Positions 46,286 through 55,169 are shown, counted from the stretch's first letter. The stretch: DNA of 64,000 bases from Paracoccus versutus (GCF_000763885.1 NZ_JRKO01000024.1:19725-83724), one strand, 5' to 3'. Numbers and translations are program-made. The notes: generated by a model not told the origin, from the letters alone.

Positions 46286-47596
46286 ATGCACCCATTGGCG
46301 CCCGAAAGGAAAGAGCTGGACCCGATCGAGATCGCCTCGCGCGACGAGATCGAGGCCCTCCAATTCCACCGCATGAAGCGGTCGCTGAAGCACGCCTTCG
46401 AAAATTCGCCCTTCTATCGCAACCGCTTCATCGAACATGACGCCCACCCCGAGGATCTGAAGTCCCTCAGGGACATCGCGAAATTCCCCTTCACCACCAA
46501 GCAGGACCTGCGCGACACCTATCCCTTCGGCATGTTCGCCGTGCCGCAGTCCAGGCTGGTGCGCATCCACGGCTCGTCCGGCACCACCGGCAAGCCGACC
46601 GTCGTGGGCTATACCCAGGCCGACATCGACCATTGGGCGAACCTGATCGCGCGCTCGATCCGCGCCGCGGGCGGGCGTCCGGGCGACATCCTGCACAACG
46701 CCTATGGCTACGGGCTGTTCACCGGCGGTCTCGGCGCGCATTACGGCGCCGAGCGGCTGGGCTGCACCGTGGTCCCGATCTCGGGCGGCATGACCGAGCG
46801 GCAGGTGACGCTGATCGACGACTTCAAGCCGCGCATCATCATGGTGACGCCCAGCTACATGCTGTCGATCCTGGACGAGTTCCGCCGCCAGGGCCTGGAC
46901 CCGCGCGAGTCCTCGTTGCAGATCGGCATCTTCGGCGCCGAGCCCTGGACCAACGCCATGCGGCAGGAGATCGAGGAAGCCTTCGACATGCACGCCGTCG
47001 ACATCTACGGCCTCAGCGAGGTCATGGGCCCCGGCGTCGCCATGGAATGCGTCGAGACCAAGGACGGGCTGCACATCTGGGAGGACCATTTCTATCCCGA
47101 GATCATCGACCCGGCGACGGGCGAGGTGCTGCCCGACGGCGAGATCGGCGAGTTGGTCTTTACCACGCTGACCAAGGAAGGGCTGCCGATGGTGCGCTAC
47201 CGCACCCGCGACCTGACCCGCCTGCTGCCCGGCACCGCCCGCTCGATGCGCCGGATCGAGAAGATCACCGGCCGCAGCGACGACATGATCATCCTGCGTG
47301 GCGTCAACGTCTTCCCGACCCAGATCGAAGAGCAGATCCTGAAATGCAAGGGCCTGGCGCCGCATTTCCAGATCGAGCTGACCCGCTCGGGCCGGATGGA
47401 CAGCATGGTCGTGCATGTCGAATGCACCGCCGAGATGGCCGAGGATTCCGCCCGCGCCCATTCCGCCAAGGAACTGGCGCATCACATAAAAAGCGTGGTC
47501 GGCGTCTCGACCCGGATCGAGGTCAAGGACCCCAACGCCATTGCCCGTTCCGAAGGCAAGGCCAAGCGGGTGCTTGACAATCGGCCCAAGACATGA
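46286..47596 (+). CDS. paaK: Phenylacetate-CoA ligase PaaK
   Basis: AMP-forming ligase of 436 residues that activates phenylacetate to phenylacetyl-CoA, the entry step of the pathway. The P-loop-like motif is IHGSSGTTGKPTVVGYT near residue 93, followed by NAYGYGLFTGGLGAHYG near 133, IYGLSEVMGPG near 240 and the hinge TGRSDDMIILRGVNVFPTQIE near 326. GGGGAGG precedes the ATG. It is the last gene before a terminator; paaR follows. Confidence 0.96.
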   Translation: MHPLAPERKELDPIEIASRDEIEALQFHRMKRSLKHAFENSPFYRNRFIEHDAHPEDLKSLRDIAKFPFTTKQDLRDTYPFGMFAVPQSRLVRIHGSSGTTGKPTVVGYTQADIDHWANLIARSIRAAGGRPGDILHNAYGYGLFTGGLGAHYGAERLGCTVVPISGGMTERQVTLIDDFKPRIIMVTPSYMLSILDEFRRQGLDPRESSLQIGIFGAEPWTNAMRQEIEEAFDMHAVDIYGLSEVMGPGVAMECVETKDGLHIWEDHFYPEIIDPATGEVLPDGEIGELVFTTLTKEGLPMVRYRTRDLTRLLPGTARSMRRIEKITGRSDDMIILRGVNVFPTQIEEQILKCKGLAPHFQIELTRSGRMDSMVVHVECTAEMAEDSARAHSAKELAHHIKSVVGVSTRIEVKDPNAIARSEGKAKRVLDNRPKT

Positions 47597-47649
47597 TGCC
47601 GCAACGCGGCAACCAATATGACGCGCGGTCGCAAACCCGCTAAGTCGTT

Positions 47650-47675
47650 GGGGGGCCATGCGCCCCCTTGTTTTT
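47650..47675 (+). terminator. Intrinsic terminator after paaK
   Basis: GGGGGC at 47651-47656 pairs with GCCCCC at 47662-47667, followed by TTGTTTTT to 47675. It separates the paaGIK transcript from paaR. Confidence 0.8.
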
Positions 47676-47721
47676 CTCGCCTCCCGACCGCGGGCGAACA
47701 AATGATCTGATGAGGAATGGC

Positions 47722-48321
47722 ATGGCTCGGACACGGGCAGCGGATTTCGAGGAAAAGCAACGCGGCCTTCTGGACAAGGCGGCCGAGGTCTTTGCCGATC
47801 TGGGCATGGAAAAGGCATCCATGGCGCAGATCGCCACCCACAGCCAGGTCTCCAAGGCGCTGCTTTACCACTACTATCCCAGCAAGGACGCGCTGATCTT
47901 CGCCATCATCATCACCCATCTGGAAGAGCTGGAAGCCGCCATCGAAGAGGCGGACGACCCGACCCTGCCGCCGCAGCAGCGCCTGCGCCGGCTGGTCGGC
48001 ACGGTGCTGGAGCGCTATCGCGGCGCGGACAACCAGCACAAGGTGCAGCTGAACGCCACCCCGGCCCTGGGAGACGAGCAGAAGGCCGAGATCCTGGGCG
48101 TCGAGCGCCGCATCGTCAAGCGCTTCGCCGCCGTCCTGCGCGAGATCAACCCCGACCTGGACGATCCGCAGCGCCCCCTGCTGACCCCCGTGACCATGTC
48201 GCTGTTCGGGATGATGAACTGGGTCTACATGTGGTTCCGCGACGGCGGCCGCATCACGCGCGAGGATTACGCCGACGTGGCGACCACCCTGATCCTGGAA
48301 GGGATCAAGGCAGTCCGCTGA
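47722..48321 (+). CDS. paaR: TetR-family regulator, PaaR type
   Basis: Regulator of 199 residues. The TetR N-terminal helix-turn-helix runs from residue 10 to 56 (LDKAAEVFADLGMEKASMAQIATHSQVSKALLYHYY-like stretch). The C-terminal ligand domain is helical. AGGA lies 6 bases before the ATG at 47722; the upstream ATG at 47710 is an alternative. Being next to paaK and near an ACCG-type dyad at 44937, it should repress the paa genes until phenylacetyl-CoA binds (known for PaaR; inferred here). Confidence 0.88.
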   Translation: MARTRAADFEEKQRGLLDKAAEVFADLGMEKASMAQIATHSQVSKALLYHYYPSKDALIFAIIITHLEELEAAIEEADDPTLPPQQRLRRLVGTVLERYRGADNQHKVQLNATPALGDEQKAEILGVERRIVKRFAAVLREINPDLDDPQRPLLTPVTMSLFGMMNWVYMWFRDGGRITREDYADVATTLILEGIKAVR

Positions 48322-48419
48322 AGCCCCCGCGCGGTGTCCCAGGGCGGATCGACATTCAGGATTTCCTTGGGTGGAATGGAGCGGTTCACTGGACATCCCG
48401 AGATGACACGAGGTTCAGG

Positions 48420-48659
48420 ATGGCCACGAAGCGCTCGGCGTTGAGCCACGCCCAACGGGAGAGGATCGCGTCGCATCTGCCCGGAAAGGCAGGCGATCCG
48501 GGCCGGACCGGAAACGATAGCCGTCTGTTTGCGAACGACAGAAACCGCATCGAACGCGGCTTCGACAGACCCAGACACTTCCGCCCTACCCGCTACGACC
48601 GCAGGACCATCCCCTTCAATGGCTGCGACCTTCTCGCAGCCACCAGCAACTGGTTAAGG
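48420..48659 (+). pseudogene. IS5-family transposase remnant with internal deletion
   Basis: The 80-codon open frame joins the start of an IS5/IS427-type transposase to its end. The N-terminal part has SHLPGKAGDPGRTGNDSRLF, typical of residues 10-35 of these transposases. It is followed directly by NDRNRIERGFDRPRHFRPT, YDRRTIPFNG and LAATSNWLR, typical of the last 45 residues. About 180 residues with the DDE catalytic core are missing. No stop follows at the expected position and no terminal inverted repeats were found, so it is an old, inactive fragment. Confidence 0.75.
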
Positions 48660-48678
48660 GGAATGGCGATTGCGGGGG

Positions 48679-49152
48679 CTAGGCCGACAGCGGTGCCGCC
48701 CTGGCCGACAGCGCGGCCAGCGCATCGCGCGGCGACAGCAGCAGCAACAGCCCGCGCCTGCCGCCGTTGATCGCCACCTCGTCAAAGCCAATGGCCTCGG
48801 CCTCGAAGGCCACCGGCACCGGACGGCGCTGGCCGAAGGGGCTGATGCCGCCGGTATGATAGCCGGTCAGCCGCTCGGCCTTGGCGGGCGGCATCATCGT
48901 TGCCGACTTGCCGCCGAATGCCGCCGCCACCCGCTTCATCGACAGGCTGCGATCGCCGGGCAGGACCGCGCAGGCGGGGCGGCCGTCCACCTCGACCATC
49001 AGCGTCTTGAGCAGGCGGGCGGGCGGCAGGCCGATGGCCTCGGCCGCTTGCAGCGCCACGCGCTCGGACCCCGGATCATAGCGGTATTCGACCGGGCGAA
49101 AGGCCACCTGCGCCCGAAGCAGGAATTGCGTGGCCGGGGTGGCGCCGCTCAT
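48679..49152 (-). CDS. ybaK: Cys-tRNA(Pro)/Cys-tRNA deacylase YbaK
   Basis: YbaK/EbsC-type aminoacyl-tRNA editing domain of 157 residues. It hydrolyses mischarged tRNA. Family segments are LLKTLMVEVDGRPACAVLPGDRSL near residues 45-70, the catalytic-loop Lys in SMKRVAAAFGGKSATM, and GYHTGGISPFGQRR near 98. The start overlaps the upstream DUF4186 stop (ATGA). It is last in the psd-pssA-pmtA-DUF4186-ybaK series. Confidence 0.92.
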   Translation of the reverse strand: MSGATPATQFLLRAQVAFRPVEYRYDPGSERVALQAAEAIGLPPARLLKTLMVEVDGRPACAVLPGDRSLSMKRVAAAFGGKSATMMPPAKAERLTGYHTGGISPFGQRRPVPVAFEAEAIGFDEVAINGGRRGLLLLLSPRDALAALSARAAPLSA

Positions 49153-49535
49153 TCCGCGGGCCTTTCCGGCGGCGGCGGGCGAAAGCCCATCTCGCGGTCG
49201 ATCCAGGCCATCAGCAGGTCGACGATCTGCGCCTGCTGCGCGGCATCCAGCGCCCGGCCGCGCGGGATGCCGTGCCATTTCTGCAGGCAGGAGCGGCAGC
49301 AGCAGGCGGTGGCGTGCTGGGCGATGAAGACCGGATGGCCGCGCATCGGGGTCTGGCGGCCGTCGTTCGGCGGCTCGGCCGGCGCCAGCCGCGCGGCGAT
49401 GAAGTCGCGCGCATGGGCGGCGACGGTCTCGCGCCCCCTGGCGTCGGCATAGCTCCGCTCCTTCCGGCCAAGGCGAAAGCGGCTGCGAAAGGCGGACCGG
49501 GCCAGCCGGCCCAGGATCTGGTCCTGATCGGTCAT
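49149..49535 (-). CDS. DUF4186 family protein
   Basis: A 128-residue protein that I recognise as DUF4186 by NDGRQTPMRGHPVFIAQHATACCCRSCL-type sequence (residues 57-84) and KWHGIPRGRAL near 86. Several conserved Cys and His residues in this stretch (CCCRSC, QHAT) suggest metal binding (inference). No function is known. It lies 42 bases after pmtA and overlaps ybaK by 4 bases. Confidence 0.82.
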   Translation of the reverse strand: MTDQDQILGRLARSAFRSRFRLGRKERSYADARGRETVAAHARDFIAARLAPAEPPNDGRQTPMRGHPVFIAQHATACCCRSCLQKWHGIPRGRALDAAQQAQIVDLLMAWIDREMGFRPPPPERPAE

Positions 49536-49577
49536 GCCCAGGACATAGCCGTCCCGGCGCGCCGCGGAAAGCCCCGC

Positions 49578-50195
49578 CTAGCCCGCCTTGGCCAGAACCA
49601 GAAAGGTCATCATGCCCAGGGGCGGCAGGGTACGGCGTTCCTCGAGGACCAGCGATTCCTGGCCCAGCACCCGCTCGATGCGGAAATCGGAATGCCAGCC
49701 GATGGTGTTGGCCAGGGGGGCGAAGATCCGCTCGACCGCCGCCATGGCGCCGCGGTCGCGCGCGAAATGGTTGGTGATGACCACCTTGCCGCCCGGCTTG
49801 CAGACCCGCGCGATCTCGGCCATCACCCGCTCGGGCTCGGGCACCACCGACAGGACGTGCATCGCCGTCACCGTGTCGAAATGGTTGTCGGGGAAATCCA
49901 GCCCCCGCGCATCCATCTGCCGCAGCGCCTGCACCTGCTTCAGCCCCAGCCGCTGCACCTTGGCGACGGCCTTGTCCAGCATCTCGCGGCTGAAGTCGAT
50001 GCCCGTGACCTGCATGTGCGGGCCGTAATGCTCCAGCGACAGGCCGGTGCCGACCCCCACCTCCAGCACCGAGCCGCCGCGGCGGTTGATGTAGTCCACC
50101 GCCCGGCGCCGGCCCATGTTGGTCGCCGCCCCGAAGGTCCGGTCGTAGACCGGCGCCCAGCGTGAATACGAGGCTTGGATGGATTTAATGTCCAT
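49578..50195 (-). CDS. pmtA: Phosphatidylethanolamine N-methyltransferase PmtA
   Basis: SAM-dependent methyltransferase of 205 residues, Rhodobacter/Sinorhizobium PmtA type. The SAM-binding motif is VLEVGVGTGLSL near residue 43, followed by VTGIDFSREML near 64 and FDTVTAMHVLSVVPEP near 105. Three methylations of phosphatidylethanolamine give phosphatidylcholine. The gene lies 8 bases after pssA, so the whole path PS to PE to PC is encoded together. No long membrane helix is present; the enzyme is likely peripheral. Confidence 0.9.
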   Translation of the reverse strand: MDIKSIQASYSRWAPVYDRTFGAATNMGRRRAVDYINRRGGSVLEVGVGTGLSLEHYGPHMQVTGIDFSREMLDKAVAKVQRLGLKQVQALRQMDARGLDFPDNHFDTVTAMHVLSVVPEPERVMAEIARVCKPGGKVVITNHFARDRGAMAAVERIFAPLANTIGWHSDFRIERVLGQESLVLEERRTLPPLGMMTFLVLAKAG

Positions 50196-50203
50196 GGCCG
50201 TTC

Positions 50204-50947
50204 CTATCGGTTTGAGGGTCGTTCCCGGTCGATCCAGGCCCAGATGACCATGACGACATAACCCAGGCACAACGCGATCAGCGTCACCCAGGCGAAGGTC
50301 AGCAATGCCGCCCCGACAAAGGCCACGCCGACCAGGAAGAACTTGACGTTCTCGCGCGAGATCCGGGTGGTCTTGAAGGACCAGGTCGGGATGCGGCTGA
50401 TCAGCAGCAGCCCCACCAGGACCATGTGCAGGCAGATCAGTATCGCCGGCAGCATCGGCCGGTCGGCGAAGGCGAAGGACAGATACATCGGCAGCATCAC
50501 CAGCAGCGCCCCGGCGGGCGAGGGGATGCCCTCGAAATAGGCGCTGTCGCGCTGCGTATCCTCGGACTTGGCCGAGACGTTGAAGCGTGCCAGCCGGATC
50601 ACGCAGCAGACGGCGAAAAGCAGCACGCAGATCCAGCCCAGGCCGCGAGAGTCCCGCAGCGCCCAGAAATACAGGATCAGCGGCGGGGCGACGCCGAAAT
50701 TCAGGAAATCGGCCAGCGAATCCAGCTCGGCCCCCATCTTGCTGGAGGAGCCCAGCAGCCGCGCGATCCGCCCGTCGATGCCGTCCAGGATGCCCGCGGC
50801 GATGATCAGCAGCGCCGCCGGCATGTAGTCGCCCTGCACGCCGAAGCGGATGGCGGTCAGCCCGGCGCAAACCGCGACGATGGTCAGCACGTTGGGCAAG
50901 AGCTGGACCAGCGAAAATTCGGTCTGCGGGCCGGTGGGTTGGTCCAT
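50204..50947 (-). CDS. pssA: CDP-diacylglycerol-serine O-phosphatidyltransferase PssA
   Basis: Integral membrane enzyme of 247 residues that makes phosphatidylserine. The CDP-alcohol phosphotransferase signature is complete: DGIDGRIARLLGSSSKMGAE then LDSLAD, near residues 55-80. About seven hydrophobic segments follow or precede it. The ATG at 50947 overlaps the psd stop by one base (TGATG). Confidence 0.95.
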   Translation of the reverse strand: MDQPTGPQTEFSLVQLLPNVLTIVAVCAGLTAIRFGVQGDYMPAALLIIAAGILDGIDGRIARLLGSSSKMGAELDSLADFLNFGVAPPLILYFWALRDSRGLGWICVLLFAVCCVIRLARFNVSAKSEDTQRDSAYFEGIPSPAGALLVMLPMYLSFAFADRPMLPAILICLHMVLVGLLLISRIPTWSFKTTRISRENVKFFLVGVAFVGAALLTFAWVTLIALCLGYVVMVIWAWIDRERPSNR

Positions 50948-51627
50948 CACGCCTCCGCCTGCCCGGCCGGCGCCAGTTCGGCGATGACCGATTCGCCCGC
51001 GACCATGGTCTGGCCGATCTCGACCAGCGGCACCACGCCCGGCGGCAGATAGACATCCAGCCGCGAGCCGAATCGGATCAGCCCGAAGCGTTCGCCCCGG
51101 CCCAGCCGGTCGCCGGGCTTGACGAAGCAGACGATGCGGCGCGCGACCAGCCCGGCGATCTGCACCACCGCCAGGTCGCTCCCGTCCGCCATGCGGATGC
51201 GCAGCCCGTTTCTTTCGTTGTCGACGCTGGCCTTGTCCAGCGAGGCGTTGAAGAACTTGCCCGGCCGATAGGCGACCGCCACCACCTCGCCCGCCACGGG
51301 GCTGCGGTTCACATGGCAGTTGAAGACGCTCATGAACACGCTGACGCGGGTCAGCGGGGTGTCGGCCATGCCCAGCTCGGCCGGCGGCACCGCCGGCTCG
51401 ATCAGCGAGACGACGCCGTCCGCCGGGCTGACGACCAGTCCGGGCCGCGCCGGCGTCACCCGTTCGGGATCGCGGAAGAAGTAATAGCACCAGACGGTCA
51501 GCCCGACCCCGATCCAGCCCAGCGGCTCCCATATCAGGAACAGCAGCAGGGTGGCGGCGGCAAAGGCCGCCACGAAGCGGATGCCCTCGCGGTGCATGGG
51601 CTTGATGAAGGTGTCGCGCATGCGCAT
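50947..51627 (-). CDS. psd: Phosphatidylserine decarboxylase proenzyme (archaeal-type, short)
   Basis: Pyruvoyl-dependent decarboxylase of 226 residues that converts phosphatidylserine to phosphatidylethanolamine. It is the short type without the long N-terminal part. Two helices near residues 15-50 anchor it in the inner membrane. VSPADGVV near 76 and [15 protein letters not shown] near 110 are family segments, and the self-cleavage site is the Gly-Ser of [11 protein letters not shown] near 185. ATGs at 51627 and 51621 are equally possible. It is the first gene of the phospholipid unit. Confidence 0.94.
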   Translation of the reverse strand: MRMRDTFIKPMHREGIRFVAAFAAATLLLFLIWEPLGWIGVGLTVWCYYFFRDPERVTPARPGLVVSPADGVVSLIEPAVPPAELGMADTPLTRVSVFMSVFNCHVNRSPVAGEVVAVAYRPGKFFNASLDKASVDNERNGLRIRMADGSDLAVVQIAGLVARRIVCFVKPGDRLGRGERFGLIRFGSRLDVYLPPGVVPLVEIGQTMVAGESVIAELAPAGQAEA

Positions 51628-51763
51628 CTGGCATTCCCCATGGGCTGATCGGCGCCGCCAGTCATAATGCGATTGAAACCGCACGCAATAGCGCAGCCTG
51701 CCATACATGTTGTCCCTGGCGCGCGGTCCTTGCCGCAGGGGCATCCGGCCGCCCCAGGGCGCA

Positions 51764-51781
51764 GGCCCCGGTCGCGGGGCC
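51764..51781. terminator. Possible hairpin terminator after the uracil/xanthine permease gene
   Basis: GGCCCCG at 51764-51770 pairs perfectly with CGGGGCC at 51775-51781 over a 4-base loop. It lies 12 bases beyond the permease stop, on the same transcript. There is no T tract. Confidence 0.4.
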
Positions 51782-51793
51782 CGCCTCAGGATG

Positions 51794-53071
51794 TCACGCC
51801 CGCCGGCCGATGCCCAGCAGCTGGTAGAGCGCCAGCGCCGCAAAGGTCGAGGTGCCGATGCCGCCCAGCGAGAAATTGCCGATGTTCACGGTGAAATCCC
51901 CCGCCCCCATGATCAGCGCCACACCCACGGTGAACAGGTTGCGCGGGTCCGAGAAATCGACCTTGTTGTCCACCCAGATCCGCGCCATGGCCGAGGCGAT
52001 CAGGCCAAAGACCGACACCGCCAGCCCCGCCAGCACCGGCGCCGGGATGGTTTGCAGCACGGCGCCGAACTTGGGCGAGAGCCCCAGGAAGATCGCGATC
52101 GCCGCCGCCATGGGAAAGATCAGCGTGGAATAGACGCGGGTCATGGCCATGACGCCGATGTTCTCGGCATAGGTGGTGACGCCGGTGCCGCCGCCCGCGC
52201 CGGCCAGCATGGTGGCCAGCCCGTCGCCCAAGAAGCCCCGGCCGATATAGCGGTCCATGCTCTGCCCGGTGATCGCGCCCAGGGCCTTGATATGGCCCAG
52301 GTTCTCGGCCACCAGCACGATGGCGACCGGGGCGATCAGGCTGATCGCCGACCATTCGAAGCGCGGCGCGGTAAAGTTCGGCACCCCGAACCAGGGCGCG
52401 GCGGCGACGGCGGCGAAGTCGATGCCCGGCACCAGCCCCAGCCCGTTGCCAAGGACCAGCACCAGCCCATAGCCGAAGAGCAGCGCGACCAGCACCGCGA
52501 TCCGCCGCGTGGCCTGCCGGCCATAGACCGAGACCATGGCCATGCACAGCACGGTCGCCAGCGCGATGCTCAGATGCGCGTGGCTGCCGGCCAGCTGCTT
52601 GACCGCCACCGGCGCCAGGTTCAGCCCGATGGACATGCCGATGGCGCCCGTCACCGCCGGCGGCATCAGCTTTTCCACCCAGCCCGCGCCGATGGCCATC
52701 ACCACCAGCCCGATCAGCACATAGACGAGGCCGGCGGCGATGATGCCGCCAAGCGCCACGGCGATATTGGGGTTCGGCCCGCCGCCGGCAAAGCCGGTCG
52801 CGGCCATGATGACGGCGATGAAGGCAAAGGACGAGCCCAGATAGCTGGGCACCCGCCCGCCGGTGACGGCAAAGAACAGCAGCGTGCCGATGCCGGAAAA
52901 GAACACCGCGACATTGGGATCGAAGCCCATGATCAGCGGCGCCAGGATGGTCGAGCCGGACATCGCCAGCAAATGTTGCAGGCTCATCGGCACCGCCTGG
53001 GTCAGCGGCAGCTTTTCATCGGGAAGCACCGTGGCGCCCGCGGCGGGGCGCCAGTCAGGAAAATAGCCCAT
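51794..53071 (-). CDS. Uracil/xanthine permease, NCS2 family (UraA/RutG-like)
   Basis: Nucleobase:cation symporter of 425 residues with about 14 helices. It begins like UraA/RutG proteins ([26 protein letters not shown] near residues 22-47). It contains [15 protein letters not shown] near 71 and the substrate-site region [18 protein letters not shown] near 245, where Glu and the following His are characteristic. The reading frame stays open far upstream, but the ATG at 53071 is the family start. Uracil is the likely substrate. Confidence 0.92.
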   Translation of the reverse strand: MGYFPDWRPAAGATVLPDEKLPLTQAVPMSLQHLLAMSGSTILAPLIMGFDPNVAVFFSGIGTLLFFAVTGGRVPSYLGSSFAFIAVIMAATGFAGGGPNPNIAVALGGIIAAGLVYVLIGLVVMAIGAGWVEKLMPPAVTGAIGMSIGLNLAPVAVKQLAGSHAHLSIALATVLCMAMVSVYGRQATRRIAVLVALLFGYGLVLVLGNGLGLVPGIDFAAVAAAPWFGVPNFTAPRFEWSAISLIAPVAIVLVAENLGHIKALGAITGQSMDRYIGRGFLGDGLATMLAGAGGGTGVTTYAENIGVMAMTRVYSTLIFPMAAAIAIFLGLSPKFGAVLQTIPAPVLAGLAVSVFGLIASAMARIWVDNKVDFSDPRNLFTVGVALIMGAGDFTVNIGNFSLGGIGTSTFAALALYQLLGIGRRA

Positions 53072-53203
53072 CACGTCTCTCGGATTCTGTTCGATGGACC
53101 GGCTTGTGGGCGGGTTTGCGCAAAAAGGCCAGTGGCAACCGCGCAATGGCGCAAATGCCCTGCCTTGCCGGGCGCTGCGACCAAGTGCCGCGCAAGTAAA
53201 ATG

Positions 53204-53267
53204 CGAGCCATCTGGCATATTGATACATTCATAGGATCGAATATGAATACATCCAACATCTGGCTCG
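53204..53267. promoter_or_regulatory. 64-bp nested dyad between the uracil permease and sqr genes
   Basis: An outer pair CGAGCCA (53204-53210) / TGGCTCG (53261-53267) encloses an inner perfect pair ATTCATA (53227-53233) / TATGAAT (53242-53248). The octamer CATCTGGC also occurs twice in direct orientation (from 53209 and from 53257). It sits in the middle of the 363-base divergent region, about 133 bases from the permease start and 168 bases from sqr. The inner AT-rich dyad is a candidate repressor site. Confidence 0.5.
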
Positions 53268-53434
53268 GGTAACTGGGAACGCCGCCCCGACCGTCTTGTG
53301 CTTACCTGTAGGACGCCTGCGTGCTGCGGCTGGCTTGACGGTCGTTGCAGGCTCGGGCGGGTGTCAGCGCATGTGGCCGCAGAACCGGAAACCACGCTCC
53401 GGGGCCGGCCGCAAAAGGTCACGGAGGAGGCCGA

Positions 53435-54784
53435 ATGACAGGACGAGACGATTTCCGACCCTCTCGCAGGGGAGTGTTGAGCTTTGCCCTTGCCGGCGCG
53501 GTGACGGCGGGACTGGGGGTTCGCGCCGCCCAGGCCAGCAGGATCGCGACGAAAGCCAGGATCATCATCATCGGCGCCGGCGCCGGCGGCACCGCCTTGG
53601 CCAACCGCCTGGTGCAGCGGCTGGACGGGGCGCAGATCACCCTGATCGACCCCAGGGCGCAGCATCTTTACCAGCCCGGCCTGTCGCTGGTCGCCGCGGG
53701 GCTGAAGCCGGCCAATTACGTGGTGTCCAAGACGACCGACTGGCTGCCCTCGGGCGTGACGCTGATCGCCGAGGCGGCGGCTGCCATCGACCCCCTGGCC
53801 AAGACCGTCTCGACCGAAAAGGGGCAAAAGCTCGACTACGACTTCCTGGTGGTGGCGCCGGGCCTGGTGCTGGATCACGGCGCGATCCAGGGCTTTTCGC
53901 TGGACATGGTGGGCAAGGACGGGATCGGCGCGCTTTATGCCGGGCCGGAATATGCGGCCAGGACCTGGCAGGCGGCGTCGAAATTCACCGAGGAAGGCGG
54001 CATCGGCCTGTTCGCCCGCCCCGAGACCGAGATGAAATGCGCCGGCGCACCGCTGAAGCATACCTTCCTGCTGGACGACATCGCCAGCCGCGGCGGTGCC
54101 AAGGGCAAGTACGAGATGCATTACACCTGCCCGCAGACGGCGCTGTTCTCGGTGCCGATCGTCGCGGAAAAGGTGCGCATGCTGTTCGCCGAGCGTGGCG
54201 TCGCCACCTATTACGGCCATACGCTGAAATCCATCGACCCCGGCCGCAAGACGGCGCGGTTCGAAACCGCCGCCCCCGACCCGGCGACGGGCGAGATGGT
54301 CAAGTCCACCACCGAGATGCCCTATGACTACCTGCACGTCATCCCGCCGCAGCGCGCGCCCGAGGTGATCCGGCAGTCGGGGCTTTCCTGGGCCGACAAA
54401 TGGACCGACCAGGGCTGGGTCGAATGCGACATGAAGACCCTGCGCCATCTGCGCTACCCGGAGATCTTCGCGCTTGGCGACGTGGCGGGCGTGCCCAAGG
54501 GCAAGACCGCGGCTTCGGTGAAATGGCAGGTTCCGGTGATCGAGGACCATCTGGTCGCCGCCCTGCAGGGGCGCGAGGGGACCGAGATCTATGACGGCTA
54601 CACCTCCTGCCCGCTCATCACCCGCGTCGGCCGGGCGATGCTGGTCGAGTTCGACTATCACAACAACCTGGTGCCCTCGTTCCCCGGCGTGATCGCCCCG
54701 CTGGAAGAGCTGTGGATCAGCTGGTTGATGAAAGAGGTGGCGCTGAAGGCCACCTATAACGCCATGCTGCGCGGCCGGGCCTGA
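53435..54784 (+). CDS. sqr: Sulfide:quinone oxidoreductase with Tat-type signal
   Basis: Flavoprotein of 449 residues that oxidises sulfide and passes electrons to the quinone pool. The FAD motif IIIIGAGAGGTALA is near residue 43, and the second FAD contact FALGDVAGVPKGKTAAS near 345. Candidate redox cysteines are Cys202 (EMKCAG) and Cys392 (TSCPL); Cys232 is also conserved in context. The N-terminus SRRGVLSFALAG is a twin-arginine signal, so export to the periplasm is expected. GGAGGAGG precedes the ATG. A small membrane protein follows 16 bases later. Confidence 0.9.
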   Translation: MTGRDDFRPSRRGVLSFALAGAVTAGLGVRAAQASRIATKARIIIIGAGAGGTALANRLVQRLDGAQITLIDPRAQHLYQPGLSLVAAGLKPANYVVSKTTDWLPSGVTLIAEAAAAIDPLAKTVSTEKGQKLDYDFLVVAPGLVLDHGAIQGFSLDMVGKDGIGALYAGPEYAARTWQAASKFTEEGGIGLFARPETEMKCAGAPLKHTFLLDDIASRGGAKGKYEMHYTCPQTALFSVPIVAEKVRMLFAERGVATYYGHTLKSIDPGRKTARFETAAPDPATGEMVKSTTEMPYDYLHVIPPQRAPEVIRQSGLSWADKWTDQGWVECDMKTLRHLRYPEIFALGDVAGVPKGKTAASVKWQVPVIEDHLVAALQGREGTEIYDGYTSCPLITRVGRAMLVEFDYHNNLVPSFPGVIAPLEELWISWLMKEVALKATYNAMLRGRA

Positions 54785-54800
54785 CGAAAGGGGAAGCAAC

Positions 54801-55163
54801 ATGAAAGAACTGACATTCGGCACCCTGATCGCGGTCTTCGAGGAAATCTTCGGCCGCGGCCTGTTCTGGACCATGGTCGCGCTCGCCCTGCTGGTCACGG
54901 CGGCCTATCTTTACGTGCTGATCCGTGACCGGGCGATGTCGATGCGCAAATTCCTCTGGGCGCAGCTGTCCATGCCCTTCGGTGCGATTCTGGCGGTGAT
55001 CTTCGTCCAGCAGATGACGCATTCCGGCCTGCGCGACATCGGCGGGCCGATCGACGTGATCGTGCTTCTGGGCGTGGCGGTGCTGGGCGCGGTCGGCAGC
55101 GCCATCCTGGTCTATACCGTCCAGTCGCTGCTGCGGCCTCCGCGGTCCGGGCAGAATCCCTGA
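54801..55163 (+). CDS. Small membrane protein, possibly DUF5368
   Basis: A 120-residue protein with three hydrophobic segments (about residues 20-42, 55-68 and 82-108). It follows sqr closely with its own ribosome binding site (AAAGGGGAAG), so the two are likely co-transcribed. I recall a DUF5368 family in alphaproteobacteria with this kind of sequence, but the assignment is from memory. It may anchor SQR to the membrane or work with quinone (inference). Confidence 0.75.
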   Translation: MKELTFGTLIAVFEEIFGRGLFWTMVALALLVTAAYLYVLIRDRAMSMRKFLWAQLSMPFGAILAVIFVQQMTHSGLRDIGGPIDVIVLLGVAVLGAVGSAILVYTVQSLLRPPRSGQNP

Positions 55164-55169
55164 TCCGGG

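Noticed and set aside
51794..54898. Open frame of 1034 codons through the permease, its promoter and antisense to sqr
   Set aside because: Only the first part (51794-53071) has family sequence. The upstream part is antisense to sqr and reflects high G+C content.
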